Shown here: in pieces, positions 9,182 through 18,932 of the stretch
Position numbering within the stretch: position 1 is the stretch's first letter
Layout: the number at the start of each line of letters is the position of its first letter
Assembly (NCBI RefSeq): GCF_016458205.1
Contig: NZ_JAEMED010000016.1
Span: 1-38,214, forward strand
Length of the DNA stretch: 38,214 nucleotides
Direction of reading: 5' to 3'
From: Streptococcus sp. 121
Lineage (GTDB): Bacteria; Bacillota; Bacilli; Lactobacillales; Streptococcaceae
Notes under the pieces: generated by a model
Seen by the model: the letters and a program-made list of their open reading frames with translations, nothing else
Database searches by the model: none
What the model was told of the DNA's origin: nothing
Made by a program: the position numbers and the translations under genes

Positions 9182-10533
9182 TTATGATTCTCTATAGATG
9201 AAGCTTACTACTGATTGATTTTTCAGTCGCCTTTTAAACGTCCGACCTGGACGAATGATTGATACATGTCTTTCTATGTAAGTTTTCAATTTAGAAGAAG
9301 TGAGCCTGTTTTTAAGAAATTGTTTGCAGGCATAAACCGCATCAGAAAAGCAAGTTCGGTAGTTTTCCAAGTTCGGCATTGTATCACTAACTTTCATGAT
9401 GATCCACTTACAGAAGTTAAACTCTGTAAAACGTGCATAGATTTCTTGAAGAACACCTTCCTTCTTCTTTGCATGAAAATTAACCAGTCCTATAATAGAC
9501 TTCCTGCGGAACTAATGTATTTGCTCCAATTTCTCAGCAAGAAATATCGTATAACCTCACTGAAATATCTTGTGACTCAGTCTTTTTTCAAGTGATAACT
9601 TCGATGAATCTCAAGTTCCATCACTGTTTTGCAGGAAGTCTAATACTATACTTTAGATTTCTAAAACTTGTCTCTATGCCCCATCTACGGGCATAGAGTT
9701 TTTTAATCTCCTCAAAAGGCACGGATGAGTTTGTAACAGGGACTTCATATTGTCCTTCATCTATCGGAAACTTTATAATTCGAAAATGCAGTTCATAAAA
9801 TGGAGGATTACTTCCGTAGCTGATAGAGTCCGAGTGGAAATCAAATCTGGAATTATGGGAGACAAATCGATAATTCTTTTGTTTTGTTTGATTCCTAGAC
9901 AATTTGATAGTAACCTCTTTTTCAATTGAAGTATCCGGTAAATGATACCTTGATGCAAAAGATTCCGGGCCATTCTAGACACGAATAATCTATTGCCATC
10001 CTTTTTCCTCAAAATGCGCCATAAGGTTGGTTATAACTTTCATATCCTCTGTCCATGACTACCAGGGCTGATTCAAAAGGGAGATACCTCCATCATGTCA
10101 ATGACTACCTGTCGCTCATCTGCTTTTCTTTTATCTTGTACTATAACATCCGTATAAATGCCTGAGTTTAGGTCATAAAATACATTAAGATGAATCAGGT
10201 TATACGACTTCTTTCCATCACCACCTTGAAAAGAGCTCCCCTCATATTTTGAATTTCTAGGAATATTCACGTCACTTCCATCTGCAGCTAAAATAGGGAT
10301 AGAATCATGCCAGCGAGCTTGTACAAAAGCAGACTCTGTAGTCCAAATATTGGCATCCACAATTCCTTAGAAATAGAATTTCCGGACATACCAAGGATTA
10401 GATTCAACATTTTATCGAGAGATAGTTCCCGATTACGAGTAAAATCATGTGGATTATGGAGCAAACTTCGTCTATCTCGCTCAATCACAGTAACAATACT
10501 ATTTCGTAGATGCTTCTTTACTTGATTTGGCAT
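9182..10533 (-). pseudogene. IS4-family DDE transposase remnant
   Basis: Pieces of one transposase can be followed on the minus strand. The N-terminus is MPNQVKKHLRNSIVTVIERD (10533 on). The first catalytic Asp region is ILAADGSDVNIP (about 10280). The second is VVMDRGYESYN (about 10050). The Y-2-R-3-E-6-K block is YARRWGIETSFRNLK (about 9690-9650). The C-terminus RPGRTFKRRLKNQSVVSFIY ends at 9182. At least four frameshifts (near 10360, 10076, 10037-10010 and 9900) break it, and a 143-bp insertion at 9498-9640 splits the segment just after the catalytic Glu. Removing that insertion and one duplicated TATTA restores the frame KYSIIGLVNFHAKKK. The gene is clearly dead. Confidence 0.88.
9498..9640. 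mobile_element. MITE-like 143-bp insertion with 5-bp target duplication
   Basis: The 10-bp inverted ends GACTTCCTGC (9498-9507) and GCAGGAAGTC (9631-9640) bound 143 bp that carry no reading frame of note. Both sides are flanked by the direct repeat TAATA (9493-9497 and 9641-9645). Removing the element plus one repeat rejoins the transposase remnant in frame, which proves a clean insertion. The parent autonomous IS is not in the window. Confidence 0.85.
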
Positions 10534-10563
10534 TAGATATACCTCCCTTAGCTTAAGTATAGC

Positions 10564-10610
10564 AAAAAAGGGATTCCGGAAGTTCGACTAACGAGCTTCC
10601 AGAATCCCTT
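10564..10610 (-). terminator. Terminator serving guaB, located inside the right IS end
   Basis: A 15-bp stem with one mismatch (AAGGGATTC-GGAAG against CTTCC-GAATCCCTT) is followed on the minus strand by TTTTTTG. It lies 45 bases behind the guaB stop, just inside the right IS terminal repeat, so the IS appears to supply the guaB terminator. Confidence 0.88.
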
Positions 10611-10645
10611 AACTTAATGACATTGGCAATCTAGCCTGTTTTTTT
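10608..10645 (-). repeat. Right terminal inverted repeat of the IS4-family element
   Basis: This is the partner of 9034-9071 (37/38). It begins nine bases behind the guaB stop codon and includes part of a ten-base T-run. Confidence 0.88.
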
Positions 10646-10654
10646 TTTGAATTC

Positions 10655-12154
<1,500 letters not shown>

Positions 12155-12163
12155 TTATCTTTC

Positions 12164-12180
12164 ATCAGGCCAATCCTGAT
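12164..12180 (-). promoter_or_regulatory. Inverted repeat in the guaB leader
   Basis: ATCAGG-N5-CCTGAT is a perfect palindrome between the guaB promoter and its ribosome site. It could be an operator or a small leader hairpin; no known binding consensus is recognised. Confidence 0.4.
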
Positions 12181-12191
12181 AGGTTTTAAAT

Positions 12192-12219
12192 ATTTTATCA
12201 CTCTTAAATGAATTGTCAA
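12192..12219 (-). promoter_or_regulatory. guaB promoter
   Basis: On the minus strand there is a consensus -35 TTGACA (12214-12219), a 16-base spacer and -10 TAAAAT (12192-12197) preceded by TGA, an extended -10. It lies in the trpS-guaB gap, so guaB is transcribed independently of the tryptophan T-box. Confidence 0.8.
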
Positions 12220-12235
12220 CTAATATAACTTAGGA

Positions 12236-13258
12236 TTAGAAATAGCGAATCCCCATAGCTTCCTTGACCTGATCAAGGGTTTCTGCAGCTACAGCCTGGG
12301 CAGCCTGACTGCCTTTCTTCAGCATGTCATAAACTTGTCCCATATCTTGGGCAAATTCTAATCGGCGCTCACGGATAGGCCCGAGTTCTCTTTCCAAAAT
12401 CTCTAGTAAGTAACGCTTGGTTTTGACATCCCCTAAACCACCACGTTGGTAGTGATCTTTCATAGCTTGAATGGTATCCGCATCCTCAGGACGTCCAAAA
12501 ACATCTAGGTAATAGAAAACCATGTTTCCTTCGACCTTCCCTGGGTCCTCCACTCGAATATGGTTTGGATCCGTATACATACTCATAACCTTCTTCTGCA
12601 AGGTATCCATGTCATCAGCAAGGTAGATTCCATTTCCCAAAGACTTGGACATCTTAGCATTTCCATCAAGTCCTGGTAAGCGCCCTGCTGATTCATTCTC
12701 AGGATAAATTCCTTCAGGCTCCACCAAGACATCCGTTTGATACGTATGATTAAAACTCCGTACAATTTCACGAGTTTGCTCAATCATCGGTTTTTGGTCA
12801 TTTCCTACTGGAACATAATTAGCCTTAAAGGCCGTAATGTCCGCTGCCTGAGCAATTGGATAGACAAGGAATCCTGTTGGGATGCTCTCCCCAAAGCCTT
12901 TTTGCGCAATTTCTGTTTTAACTGTTGGATTCCGTTCCAAGCGCGCTAAAGAAACTAGATTCATATAGTACATGGATAGCTCTGCCAGCTCTGGAATTTG
13001 ACTTTGAATGAAAATCGTACTCTTCTCTGGATCTAACCCAGCAGCTAAATAATCCAAGGCAACATTGCCAATAGATTCCACAATGGTTTGTGGGTCCTTA
13101 GCATGGTCTGTTAACGCCTGTTGATCGGCTAAAAATACATACATCTTGTGTTGGCCTTGCTCCTGTAACAAGACACGATTTTTCAAGCTCCCAACATAGT
13201 GACCAATATGGAGCTTCCCAGTCGGTCTATCGCCTGTTAAAATAATCGGTTTGGTCAT
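12236..13258 (-). CDS. trpS: Tryptophanyl-tRNA synthetase
   Basis: This 340-residue class I aminoacyl-tRNA synthetase charges tRNA-Trp. The HIGH motif is at 17-20 in [10 protein letters not shown] and KMSKS at 202-206. The start at 13258 is chosen because AGGAGAGG lies directly upstream; the reading frame extends to 13306 without a ribosome site. A T-box leader with a UGG specifier lies between promoter and gene, so expression rises when uncharged tRNA-Trp accumulates. No terminator is seen before the guaB promoter. Confidence 0.96.
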   Translation of the reverse strand: MTKPIILTGDRPTGKLHIGHYVGSLKNRVLLQEQGQHKMYVFLADQQALTDHAKDPQTIVESIGNVALDYLAAGLDPEKSTIFIQSQIPELAELSMYYMNLVSLARLERNPTVKTEIAQKGFGESIPTGFLVYPIAQAADITAFKANYVPVGNDQKPMIEQTREIVRSFNHTYQTDVLVEPEGIYPENESAGRLPGLDGNAKMSKSLGNGIYLADDMDTLQKKVMSMYTDPNHIRVEDPGKVEGNMVFYYLDVFGRPEDADTIQAMKDHYQRGGLGDVKTKRYLLEILERELGPIRERRLEFAQDMGQVYDMLKKGSQAAQAVAAETLDQVKEAMGIRYF

Positions 13259-13271
13259 ATTAATCCTCTCC

Positions 13272-13482
13272 TTTTCTATGGTCGAATGATAAAAAGAAAA
13301 GTCCACACAGAAAAAACTCTGTGAGGACGATATACCGCGGTGCCACCTCGTTTATGGAAAACCATCTCTTTTCATCTATCCGATTGTCAGTTATCAGCCC
13401 AATCTTCACCTTGTTCCACACTTGTTTGCAGCAACCACAAGCTCTCTTTAGAGGAAGCAAAATTACTTTTCTGATGCATACT
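13272..13482 (-). promoter_or_regulatory. Tryptophan T-box riboswitch
   Basis: This minus-strand leader of trpS has a stem I region beginning GAGAGCTTGTGGTTGCTGC. A specifier loop contains GAT-TGG-GCT, giving the Trp codon. The conserved T-box core GAGGTGGCACCGCGG is at about 13334-13350. A terminator hairpin follows, with arms GTCC-CACAG/CTGTG-GGAC and TTTTCTTTTT. Uncharged tRNA-Trp should stabilise the antiterminator and allow trpS transcription. Confidence 0.93.
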
Positions 13483-13511
13483 ATTTTATAGTCTTCCTTA
13501 TTTTAAGTCAA
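13483..13511 (-). promoter_or_regulatory. Promoter of the T-box/trpS transcript
   Basis: On the minus strand -35 TTGACT (13506-13511), 17 bases, then -10 TAAAAT (13483-13488). Its -35 is three bases from the -35 of the divergent ABC-F promoter. Confidence 0.85.
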
Positions 13512-13514
13512 GAT

Positions 13515-13543
13515 TTGATAAATGAGCCCCTTTCTAGTAAAAT
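13515..13543 (+). promoter_or_regulatory. Promoter of the ABC-F gene
   Basis: -35 TTGATA (13515-13520), a 17-base spacer and -10 TAAAAT (13538-13543), divergent from the trpS promoter. Confidence 0.75.
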
Positions 13544-13573
13544 GAGACTAATATTAAAAATAGGAGAAGTCCA

Positions 13574-15196
13574 TTGCTAACAGTATCAGACGTATCATTG
13601 CGATTCAGTGATCGCAAACTCTTTGATGATGTAAACATCAAATTTACAGAAGGAAATACCTATGGTCTTATCGGGGCCAATGGAGCCGGTAAATCCACTT
13701 TCCTTAAGATTCTCGCTGGGGATATTGAACCAAGCACAGGCCATGTCAGCCTTGGTCCAGATGAACGTCTCTCAGTTCTTCGTCAAAACCACTTTGACTA
13801 CGAAGAGGAGCGCGTGATTGACGTGGTCATCATGGGAAATGAACATCTCTATAGCATCATGAAAGAAAAAGATGCTATTTACATGAAACCGGATTTTTCT
13901 GACGAAGATGGAGTTCGGGCAGCTGAACTCGAAGGTCTATTTGCAGAACTAGGTGGTTGGGAAGCCGAAAGTGAAGCTGCTCAACTGCTCCAAAACCTCA
14001 ATATTCCTGAAGACCTACACTACCAAAACATGAGTGAACTAACCAATGGTGAAAAGGTTAAAGTCCTTTTGGCCAAAGCTCTCTTTGGTAAACCAGACGT
14101 TCTCCTCCTCGACGAACCAACCAACGGTTTGGACATCCAGTCCATTACTTGGTTAGAGAACTTTCTAATCGACTTTGACAATACCGTCATCGTTGTATCC
14201 CACGACCGTCACTTCCTAAACAAGGTCTGCACACATATGGCTGACCTTGACTTTGGAAAAATCAAACTCTATGTTGGAAACTACGACTTCTGGAAAGAAT
14301 CTAGTGAACTTGCAGCTAAATTACAAGCAGACCGTAATGCAAAAGCAGAGGAGAAAATCAAAGAGCTCCAAGAGTTCGTAGCTCGATTCTCTGCCAATGC
14401 AAGTAAATCAAAACAAGCAACTTCTCGTAAAAAGATGCTTGACAAGATTGTCCTAGAGGAAATCATTCCATCTAGCCGTAAATACCCATTTATCAATTTT
14501 AAAGCCGAACGTGAAATCGGTAATGATCTCTTGACAGTTGAAAACCTAAGTGTCAAGATTGATGGCGAAGTCATCCTCGACAACATTAGTTTTATCCTCC
14601 GACCAGGTGATAAAACAGCTCTCATCGGACAAAACGATATCCAAACAACTGCACTGATTCGTGCCATTATGGGAGACATCGATTATGAAGGAACTGTCAA
14701 GTGGGGAGTGACAACTAGTCAAAGTTATTTACCAAAAGACAACTCTAAAGACTTTGCTGGTGACGAATCCATCTTAGAATGGCTACGTCAATTTGCAAGT
14801 AAAGAAGAAGATGACAATACCTTCCTTCGAGGCTTCCTAGGAAGAATGCTGTTCAGTGGTGATGAGGTTAACAAATCTGTCAATGTCTTGTCAGGTGGTG
14901 AAAAGGTTCGCGTTATGTTGTCTAAAATGATGTTGCTGAAATCCAACGTCTTAGTTCTGGATGATCCAACCAATCACTTAGACCTTGAGTCTATCTCTAG
15001 TCTTAACGACGGTCTCAAAAACTTCAAAGAGAGTATCATCTTTGCTAGTCACGACCATGAGTTTATTCAAACCCTAGCCAATCACATCATTGTTCTTTCC
15101 AAAAATGGGGTCATTGATCGTATCGACGAAACATACGATGAGTTCCTTGAAAATGAGGAAGTACAGGCTAAAGTTAAAGAACTTTGGAAAGATTAA
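13574..15196 (+). CDS. ABC-F family ATPase (YkpA/YbiT-type) with degenerate second site
   Basis: This 540-residue soluble protein has two ABC domains joined by a charged linker (about residues 245-310) and no membrane segments, as in ABC-F translation factors that act on the ribosome. Domain 1 has Walker A GANGAGKS at 34-41, a signature reading LTNGE (156-160) instead of LSGGE and Walker B VLLLDEPTNGLD at 176-187. Domain 2 has GQNDIQTT at about 352-359 in place of Walker A, an intact LSGGE at about 439 and VLVLDDPTNHLD at 459-470 with Asp where the catalytic Glu usually is. YkpA-like members share a degenerate second Walker A. The start is TTG behind AGGAGAAG. It does not look like a resistance-type ABC-F. 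Confidence 0.88.
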   Translation: MLTVSDVSLRFSDRKLFDDVNIKFTEGNTYGLIGANGAGKSTFLKILAGDIEPSTGHVSLGPDERLSVLRQNHFDYEEERVIDVVIMGNEHLYSIMKEKDAIYMKPDFSDEDGVRAAELEGLFAELGGWEAESEAAQLLQNLNIPEDLHYQNMSELTNGEKVKVLLAKALFGKPDVLLLDEPTNGLDIQSITWLENFLIDFDNTVIVVSHDRHFLNKVCTHMADLDFGKIKLYVGNYDFWKESSELAAKLQADRNAKAEEKIKELQEFVARFSANASKSKQATSRKKMLDKIVLEEIIPSSRKYPFINFKAEREIGNDLLTVENLSVKIDGEVILDNISFILRPGDKTALIGQNDIQTTALIRAIMGDIDYEGTVKWGVTTSQSYLPKDNSKDFAGDESILEWLRQFASKEEDDNTFLRGFLGRMLFSGDEVNKSVNVLSGGEKVRVMLSKMMLLKSNVLVLDDPTNHLDLESISSLNDGLKNFKESIIFASHDHEFIQTLANHIIVLSKNGVIDRIDETYDEFLENEEVQAKVKELWKD

Positions 15197-15229
15197 ACAC
15201 ATCATTTATATTTTTAATAAATACACTTC

Positions 15230-15264
15230 GAGGTCAGGACTAATGTCCTAGCCTCCCTTTTTAT
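15230..15264 (+). terminator. Terminator of the ABC-F gene
   Basis: The arms GAGG-AGGAC and GTCCT-CCTC around TAAT are followed by CCTTTTT. Confidence 0.8.
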
Positions 15265-15278
15265 ATATAGGATACATT

Positions 15279-17822
15279 ATGAAACAGTTACTTAGAAGAC
15301 ACTATCTAACCTTTCTATCCTTCATTATTCCAGCACTTGGAATGCTTCTCCTCTATTATAGTCAGGGAATTTACTGGTCCAGTCCAACATCTCCTTTGCT
15401 AGGGGATGGCTTTCACCAATATGTCATCTTTGACACTGCTTTACGAGATATTTTACACGGAAAAGATAGCCTATTTTACAGTTTCACTGCTGGACTTGGT
15501 CATAATTTTTATGCTCTTAGTTCTTACTATCTAGGAAGCTTCTTCTCCCCCTTGGTTTACTTCTTTGATGCTAAAACCATGCCCAATTCTGTCTATCTCT
15601 TTACAATTTTAAAATTTGGATCCATTGGGCTAGCTAGTTTCATATCGCTCAAGGGGAGCTTCAAAAAACTATCCCCCTTCCTAGCCTTGGTACTATCACT
15701 CTGCTATAGTTTCATGAGCTTTACAGTGAGTCAACTTGAAATAAAGACCTGGTTGGATGTCTTTATTCTGGTTCCTTTAATCCTGTATGGTCTTGACAGG
15801 GTTGTCAAGGAGAATAAAGTAGGGCTTTACTTTGTATCCCTCACTCTCCTTTTAATTCAAAACTACTACTTTGGCTACATGATGGTCATCTTCCTTCCAC
15901 TTTGGTATTTACTGCAACTAAGTTGGGATTTTAAGCAGCGCCTGTCAACTTTATCAAAATTTATCATCACCTCTGTTCTAGCTGGGACAAGTAGCGCCAT
16001 CATGCTCTTACCAACCTTCTTGGACCTACGAGGTCACGGTGAATCCTTTACAGAGATTGACCGTCTCTTGACAGAGGCTTCTTGGTATCTTGATATCTTT
16101 GCCAAAACCTTAGTGGGGGCTTTTGATACTACCAAATACGGAGCCATTCCAATGATTTACGTCGGAATCATTCCACTAGTTCTAAGTCTGTGCTTCTTCC
16201 TGCTCAAATCCATTCCGTTTCACGTGAAACTATCCTATGGACTCCTTATCAGCTTCTTAATCGCTAGCTTCTACCTAGAATCCTTAGACCTTTTCTGGCA
16301 AGGTTTCCACGCGCCAAACATGTTCCTTCATCGCTACTCCTGGCTCTTCTCCCTACTGATTGTCTGGATGGCGGCCACTGTCTTGGAACGACTCGACCAG
16401 CTACAATTCAAACAAGTTCTCTTAGCCAGTCTCTTTCTCGCAGGCGGTTGGGGAGTAACCTGGTTCTTCTCGAAAGAGAACTATGACTTCTTGAACTCCA
16501 CCCAGTTTCTTTTAACGTTTGAATTTTTAGGAGCCTATCTCCTCCTCTTCTGGGCTTACAAAAAGGCAAAATTGTCTTCAATCTTCTATACCCTAGCGGT
16601 TAGTTTCTTCCTAATCGTAGAACTTGGTTGCAATTCTTTTTACCAAATCCAAGGAATTGCGGCAGAATGGGGATTTGCCAGTCTCGATTCCTACAAAAGA
16701 GGACAAGAAGAAATCTTGCAGCTAAAAGAAACTATGGAGTCTGGCTTCTACCGAACTGAACTAACCCAAGTACAAACGGGGAATGATACCATGAAGCATG
16801 GTCTAAACGGTATTTCACAATTCTCATCTGTTCGAAATCGCTTAGCAAGTGGCACACTGGACGTTCTAGGTTACAAATCATCTGGTAGCAACCTCAACCT
16901 TCGCTATCAAAACAACACCATCCTAATGGATAGCCTCTTCGGTATCCGCTATATTATAGGTAAAAATCACCCGCCACGTCTCGGATTTAGCACTTTAGCT
17001 AGCGAAGGAGATTATCAGCTTGAGGAAAATCAATGGGCTCTACCACTGGCTTTTCTAACCCAAGAAACTTATGAAGATATTAAATTATCTACGCTAACCT
17101 TAGATAACCAAAGAGACCTGCTCCAACATCTGACTGGACTCGACTCTATCCTTTTCGATCAAGTTCCAATTTATGAAAGTAATACCGATCGTACAATCAA
17201 AAAAGAAGGAGATGCTCCCCCACAAACAACCTTTGTGGTAGAAGCACCAGCCAACCAGCAGCTCTACCTCAGTCTCCCAAATATCCAATTCCCAGATGAG
17301 GAAGACTCTGTCGTACAGCTGCTCATTGATGGTACCTATTACACCTATACGTTGGATAACACCTTTTCCTTCTTCGACTTGGGCTATTTCCCAGAGGCGA
17401 AGGAAGTCACCGTCAAACTCTTCTTCCCAGGTGCTACAGAAGCCAGCTACCAAGAACCTCATGTCTATAGTGTCCCACAAGAAAGTTTGGAAGCGATTTT
17501 CACTAAGCTAAAAGAAAACCAGACTGAGGTGCACACACAGGGAAATAGGATGGAAATCCGTTACCAAACAGACAAAGAAACCAGCCTCTTTGTAACCCTT
17601 CCCTACGACAAAGGCTGGAAAGCCTACCAAAATGGCAAAGAAATTCCAATCCGCCAAGCACAAACTGGATTTATGGCCGTTGATGTTACAAAAGGAACTG
17701 GCAAGGTCCAACTGATCTTTGTCCCACAAGGTTTCTACCTCGGCCTCTGGATTAGCCTTACTTCCCTCCTTCTTTTCCTAGCCTACCAGCATTGGCTAAG
17801 AAATAGATTCCAGACGAATTAG
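15279..17822 (+). CDS. YfhO family multi-spanning membrane glycosyltransferase-like protein
   Basis: This 847-residue protein has about a dozen hydrophobic segments in residues 10-460, one more near the C-terminus (about 820-838) and an extracytoplasmic stretch between them. The start (LPALGMLLLYYSQGIYWSSPTS and then LGDGFHQYVIFD) and the end (LPYDKGWKAYQNGKEI, then LIFVPQGFYLGLWISL) are typical of YfhO proteins, which in Bacillus and Listeria take part in glycosylation of cell-wall or lipoteichoic acids. The direct substrate here is unknown. AGGATACATT precedes the ATG. A parS-like palindrome lies within the coding region (16216-16231). The 3' end converges on a possible relic ORF. Confidence 0.85.
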   Translation: MKQLLRRHYLTFLSFIIPALGMLLLYYSQGIYWSSPTSPLLGDGFHQYVIFDTALRDILHGKDSLFYSFTAGLGHNFYALSSYYLGSFFSPLVYFFDAKTMPNSVYLFTILKFGSIGLASFISLKGSFKKLSPFLALVLSLCYSFMSFTVSQLEIKTWLDVFILVPLILYGLDRVVKENKVGLYFVSLTLLLIQNYYFGYMMVIFLPLWYLLQLSWDFKQRLSTLSKFIITSVLAGTSSAIMLLPTFLDLRGHGESFTEIDRLLTEASWYLDIFAKTLVGAFDTTKYGAIPMIYVGIIPLVLSLCFFLLKSIPFHVKLSYGLLISFLIASFYLESLDLFWQGFHAPNMFLHRYSWLFSLLIVWMAATVLERLDQLQFKQVLLASLFLAGGWGVTWFFSKENYDFLNSTQFLLTFEFLGAYLLLFWAYKKAKLSSIFYTLAVSFFLIVELGCNSFYQIQGIAAEWGFASLDSYKRGQEEILQLKETMESGFYRTELTQVQTGNDTMKHGLNGISQFSSVRNRLASGTLDVLGYKSSGSNLNLRYQNNTILMDSLFGIRYIIGKNHPPRLGFSTLASEGDYQLEENQWALPLAFLTQETYEDIKLSTLTLDNQRDLLQHLTGLDSILFDQVPIYESNTDRTIKKEGDAPPQTTFVVEAPANQQLYLSLPNIQFPDEEDSVVQLLIDGTYYTYTLDNTFSFFDLGYFPEAKEVTVKLFFPGATEASYQEPHVYSVPQESLEAIFTKLKENQTEVHTQGNRMEIRYQTDKETSLFVTLPYDKGWKAYQNGKEIPIRQAQTGFMAVDVTKGTGKVQLIFVPQGFYLGLWISLTSLLLFLAYQHWLRNRFQTN
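16216..16231. other. parS-like centromere site 2
   Basis: CGTTTCACGTGAAACT matches the parS consensus at 14 of 16 positions; the central 14-bp palindrome GTTTCACGTGAAAC is perfect. It lies inside the YfhO gene about 8.8 kb from the dnaA-dnaN origin. Confidence 0.8.
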
Positions 17823-17955
17823 AATACAAATACTCCTTAAACTTCAACATCTGATGATAATAGTCCAAGTCCTGTTGAACATCTATTCCATTGGCTTTCT
17901 TAGTCATCTCGTCTAAATTTTTCGAGTATTCTATTTTTGAAATAAAAAGACGCAT
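17758..17955 (-). other. Possible relic or small ORF downstream of YfhO
   Basis: This 65-codon minus-strand frame reads MRLFISKIEYSKNLDEMTKK, then NGIDVQQDLDYYHQMLKFKE. The part outside yfhO (17823-17955) looks protein-like: amphipathic, with third-position variation. The last 21 codons run antisense to the 3' end of yfhO. The ATG lies at the edge of a terminator hairpin and has only a weak ribosome site. It may be the remnant of a gene lost between yfhO and the tRNA. I do not recognise the family. Confidence 0.25.
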
Positions 17956-17997
17956 CTGATCAGCTTTTAAAGTTCTGAATGGATGCGTCTTATTTTT
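17947..17997. terminator. Bidirectional terminator between YfhO and tRNA-Glu
   Basis: A perfect 10-bp stem AAGACGCATC/GATGCGTCTT has T-rich tracts on both outer sides. It can end yfhO on the plus strand and read-through from tRNA-Glu on the minus strand. Confidence 0.75.
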
Positions 17998-18002
17998 AGC
18001 AA

Positions 18003-18030
18003 GAAAAAAAGTCGGATAAACTCCGACTTC
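18003..18030 (-). terminator. Terminator of tRNA-Glu (and comDE)
   Basis: On the minus strand the stem AAGTCGGA/TCCGACTT is followed by a run of T's, immediately behind the tRNA 3' end. Confidence 0.85.
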
Positions 18031-18035
18031 ACCTA

Positions 18036-18107
18036 TAGTCCGTACGGGATTCGAACCCGTGTTACCGCCGTGAAAAGGCGGTGTCTTAACCCCTTGACCA
18101 ACGGACC
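18036..18107 (-). tRNA. tRNA-Glu (anticodon TTC)
   Basis: This 72-nt cloverleaf on the minus strand has acceptor GGTCCGT/ACGGACT, an anticodon loop CTTTTCA with TTC, and a T arm with GGTTCGAATCC. The 3' CCA is not encoded. It lies just behind comE with its own promoter, as in the comCDE locus of the Mitis group. Confidence 0.95.
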
Positions 18108-18130
18108 ATCCTGTCTCAAGGACAAGAATA

Positions 18131-18159
18131 ATTATAGCAGTTCTAATTTGAGAATGCAA
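18131..18159 (-). promoter_or_regulatory. tRNA-Glu promoter
   Basis: On the minus strand -35 TTGCAT (18154-18159), 17 bases, -10 TATAAT (18131-18136). The same two hexamers and spacing occur in front of tRNA-Arg. Confidence 0.85.
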
Positions 18160-18168
18160 GACTTTTTT

Positions 18169-18930
18169 TCAAAAAATTTTATTTTTTTCTTCCAGTAATT
18201 CTTTCATGGCTGTAAAACGTAGTCGTGACAAGGGACAGCTGGCCTGACCATAGAATAAAACTTCTTTTTTCCGTCTATCCCAGCCTCGGATATTTTGAAT
18301 ATTTGCCAAATAAGATTTGTGGGGGCAAAAGAAACGCTCTCTCCCTTGAGGATCTGTTAAACCTTTCAATTCCTGCAAGGTGCCAGAAAATTCCTTGATA
18401 AAATTTTTACCAACAATTCGTAACTTGTGAGAGCTAGCCGCTGTTTCGATATAAAGAATATCTTGAAAAGGAATGCGGAGGCGTTCTCCTTTGGTACTGA
18501 AATCAAAAAAATCTTCCTCAGTATCCATATCTAAAAAATGAGTTCGACTGTATTCCAAAACCTCACGAATTCGCAAACGGAATACATCTTTTGCCAAATC
18601 CTTGGGAATAAAATCCAAAGCAGCTACTTGATAGCGAAAAGTCAGCAAGGCAAATTCTGAATGAGAGCTGGTAAATACAATAATCGCGTAAGGGTTATTT
18701 TGCCGAATTTCACGCGCTACCTCCAGCCCCGTTCGCTCACGATTTTGAATTTCAATATCCAAAAAATAAAGCTGATGAACTTCTGCTTGCGCGTGATATT
18801 CCATAAATTCTTCCAACTTTCCCGTCGATCGAATGTCTAGTTTTTGCTGAAGTTCCTCTCCAAGTTCTTGAAGAATCCTTTCCAAGCGAACTTGATGATG
18901 AACCTGATCCTCTAAAATCAGCACTTTCAT
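18169..18930 (-). CDS. comE: Competence response regulator ComE
   Basis: This 253-residue response regulator has a receiver domain (residues 1-125, phospho-acceptor Asp58 in YFLDIEIQ) and a C-terminal LytTR DNA-binding domain (about 145-245). In streptococci ComE, phosphorylated by ComD, binds paired CAnTT-type repeats at the comC, comX and comAB promoters and starts the competence cascade. It follows comD with a two-base gap, in the comDE order between tRNA-Arg and tRNA-Glu. Lys/Thr and Asp residues of the receiver (VLILEDQ; FTSS) are intact, so the protein should be functional. Confidence 0.92.
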   Translation of the reverse strand: MKVLILEDQVHHQVRLERILQELGEELQQKLDIRSTGKLEEFMEYHAQAEVHQLYFLDIEIQNRERTGLEVAREIRQNNPYAIIVFTSSHSEFALLTFRYQVAALDFIPKDLAKDVFRLRIREVLEYSRTHFLDMDTEEDFFDFSTKGERLRIPFQDILYIETAASSHKLRIVGKNFIKEFSGTLQELKGLTDPQGRERFFCPHKSYLANIQNIRGWDRRKKEVLFYGQASCPLSRLRFTAMKELLEEKNKIF

Positions 18931-18932
18931 AG

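Larger units (their letters stand above)
9034..10645 (-). mobile_element. Degenerate IS4-family insertion sequence with 38-bp terminal inverted repeats
   Basis: The element lies between recF and guaB. Its ends, 9034-9071 and 10608-10645, are inverted repeats matching at 37 of 38 positions (A7, then CAGGCTAGATT, a variable A/G, CCAATGTC and ATTAAGTTAAG). Inside is a transposase remnant on the minus strand with the IS4 signature Y-2-R-3-E-6-K. Just inside each end is a hairpin with a T-run pointing inward (9088-9140 and 10564-10610). A 143-bp MITE-like insertion interrupts the transposase. No target duplication is obvious because the outer flanks are A/T runs. The element cannot encode active transposase now. 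Confidence 0.85.

Noticed and set aside
9266..9595. A 109-codon plus-strand frame in the IS region
   Set aside because: It is antisense to the decayed transposase and crosses the MITE-like insertion boundary.
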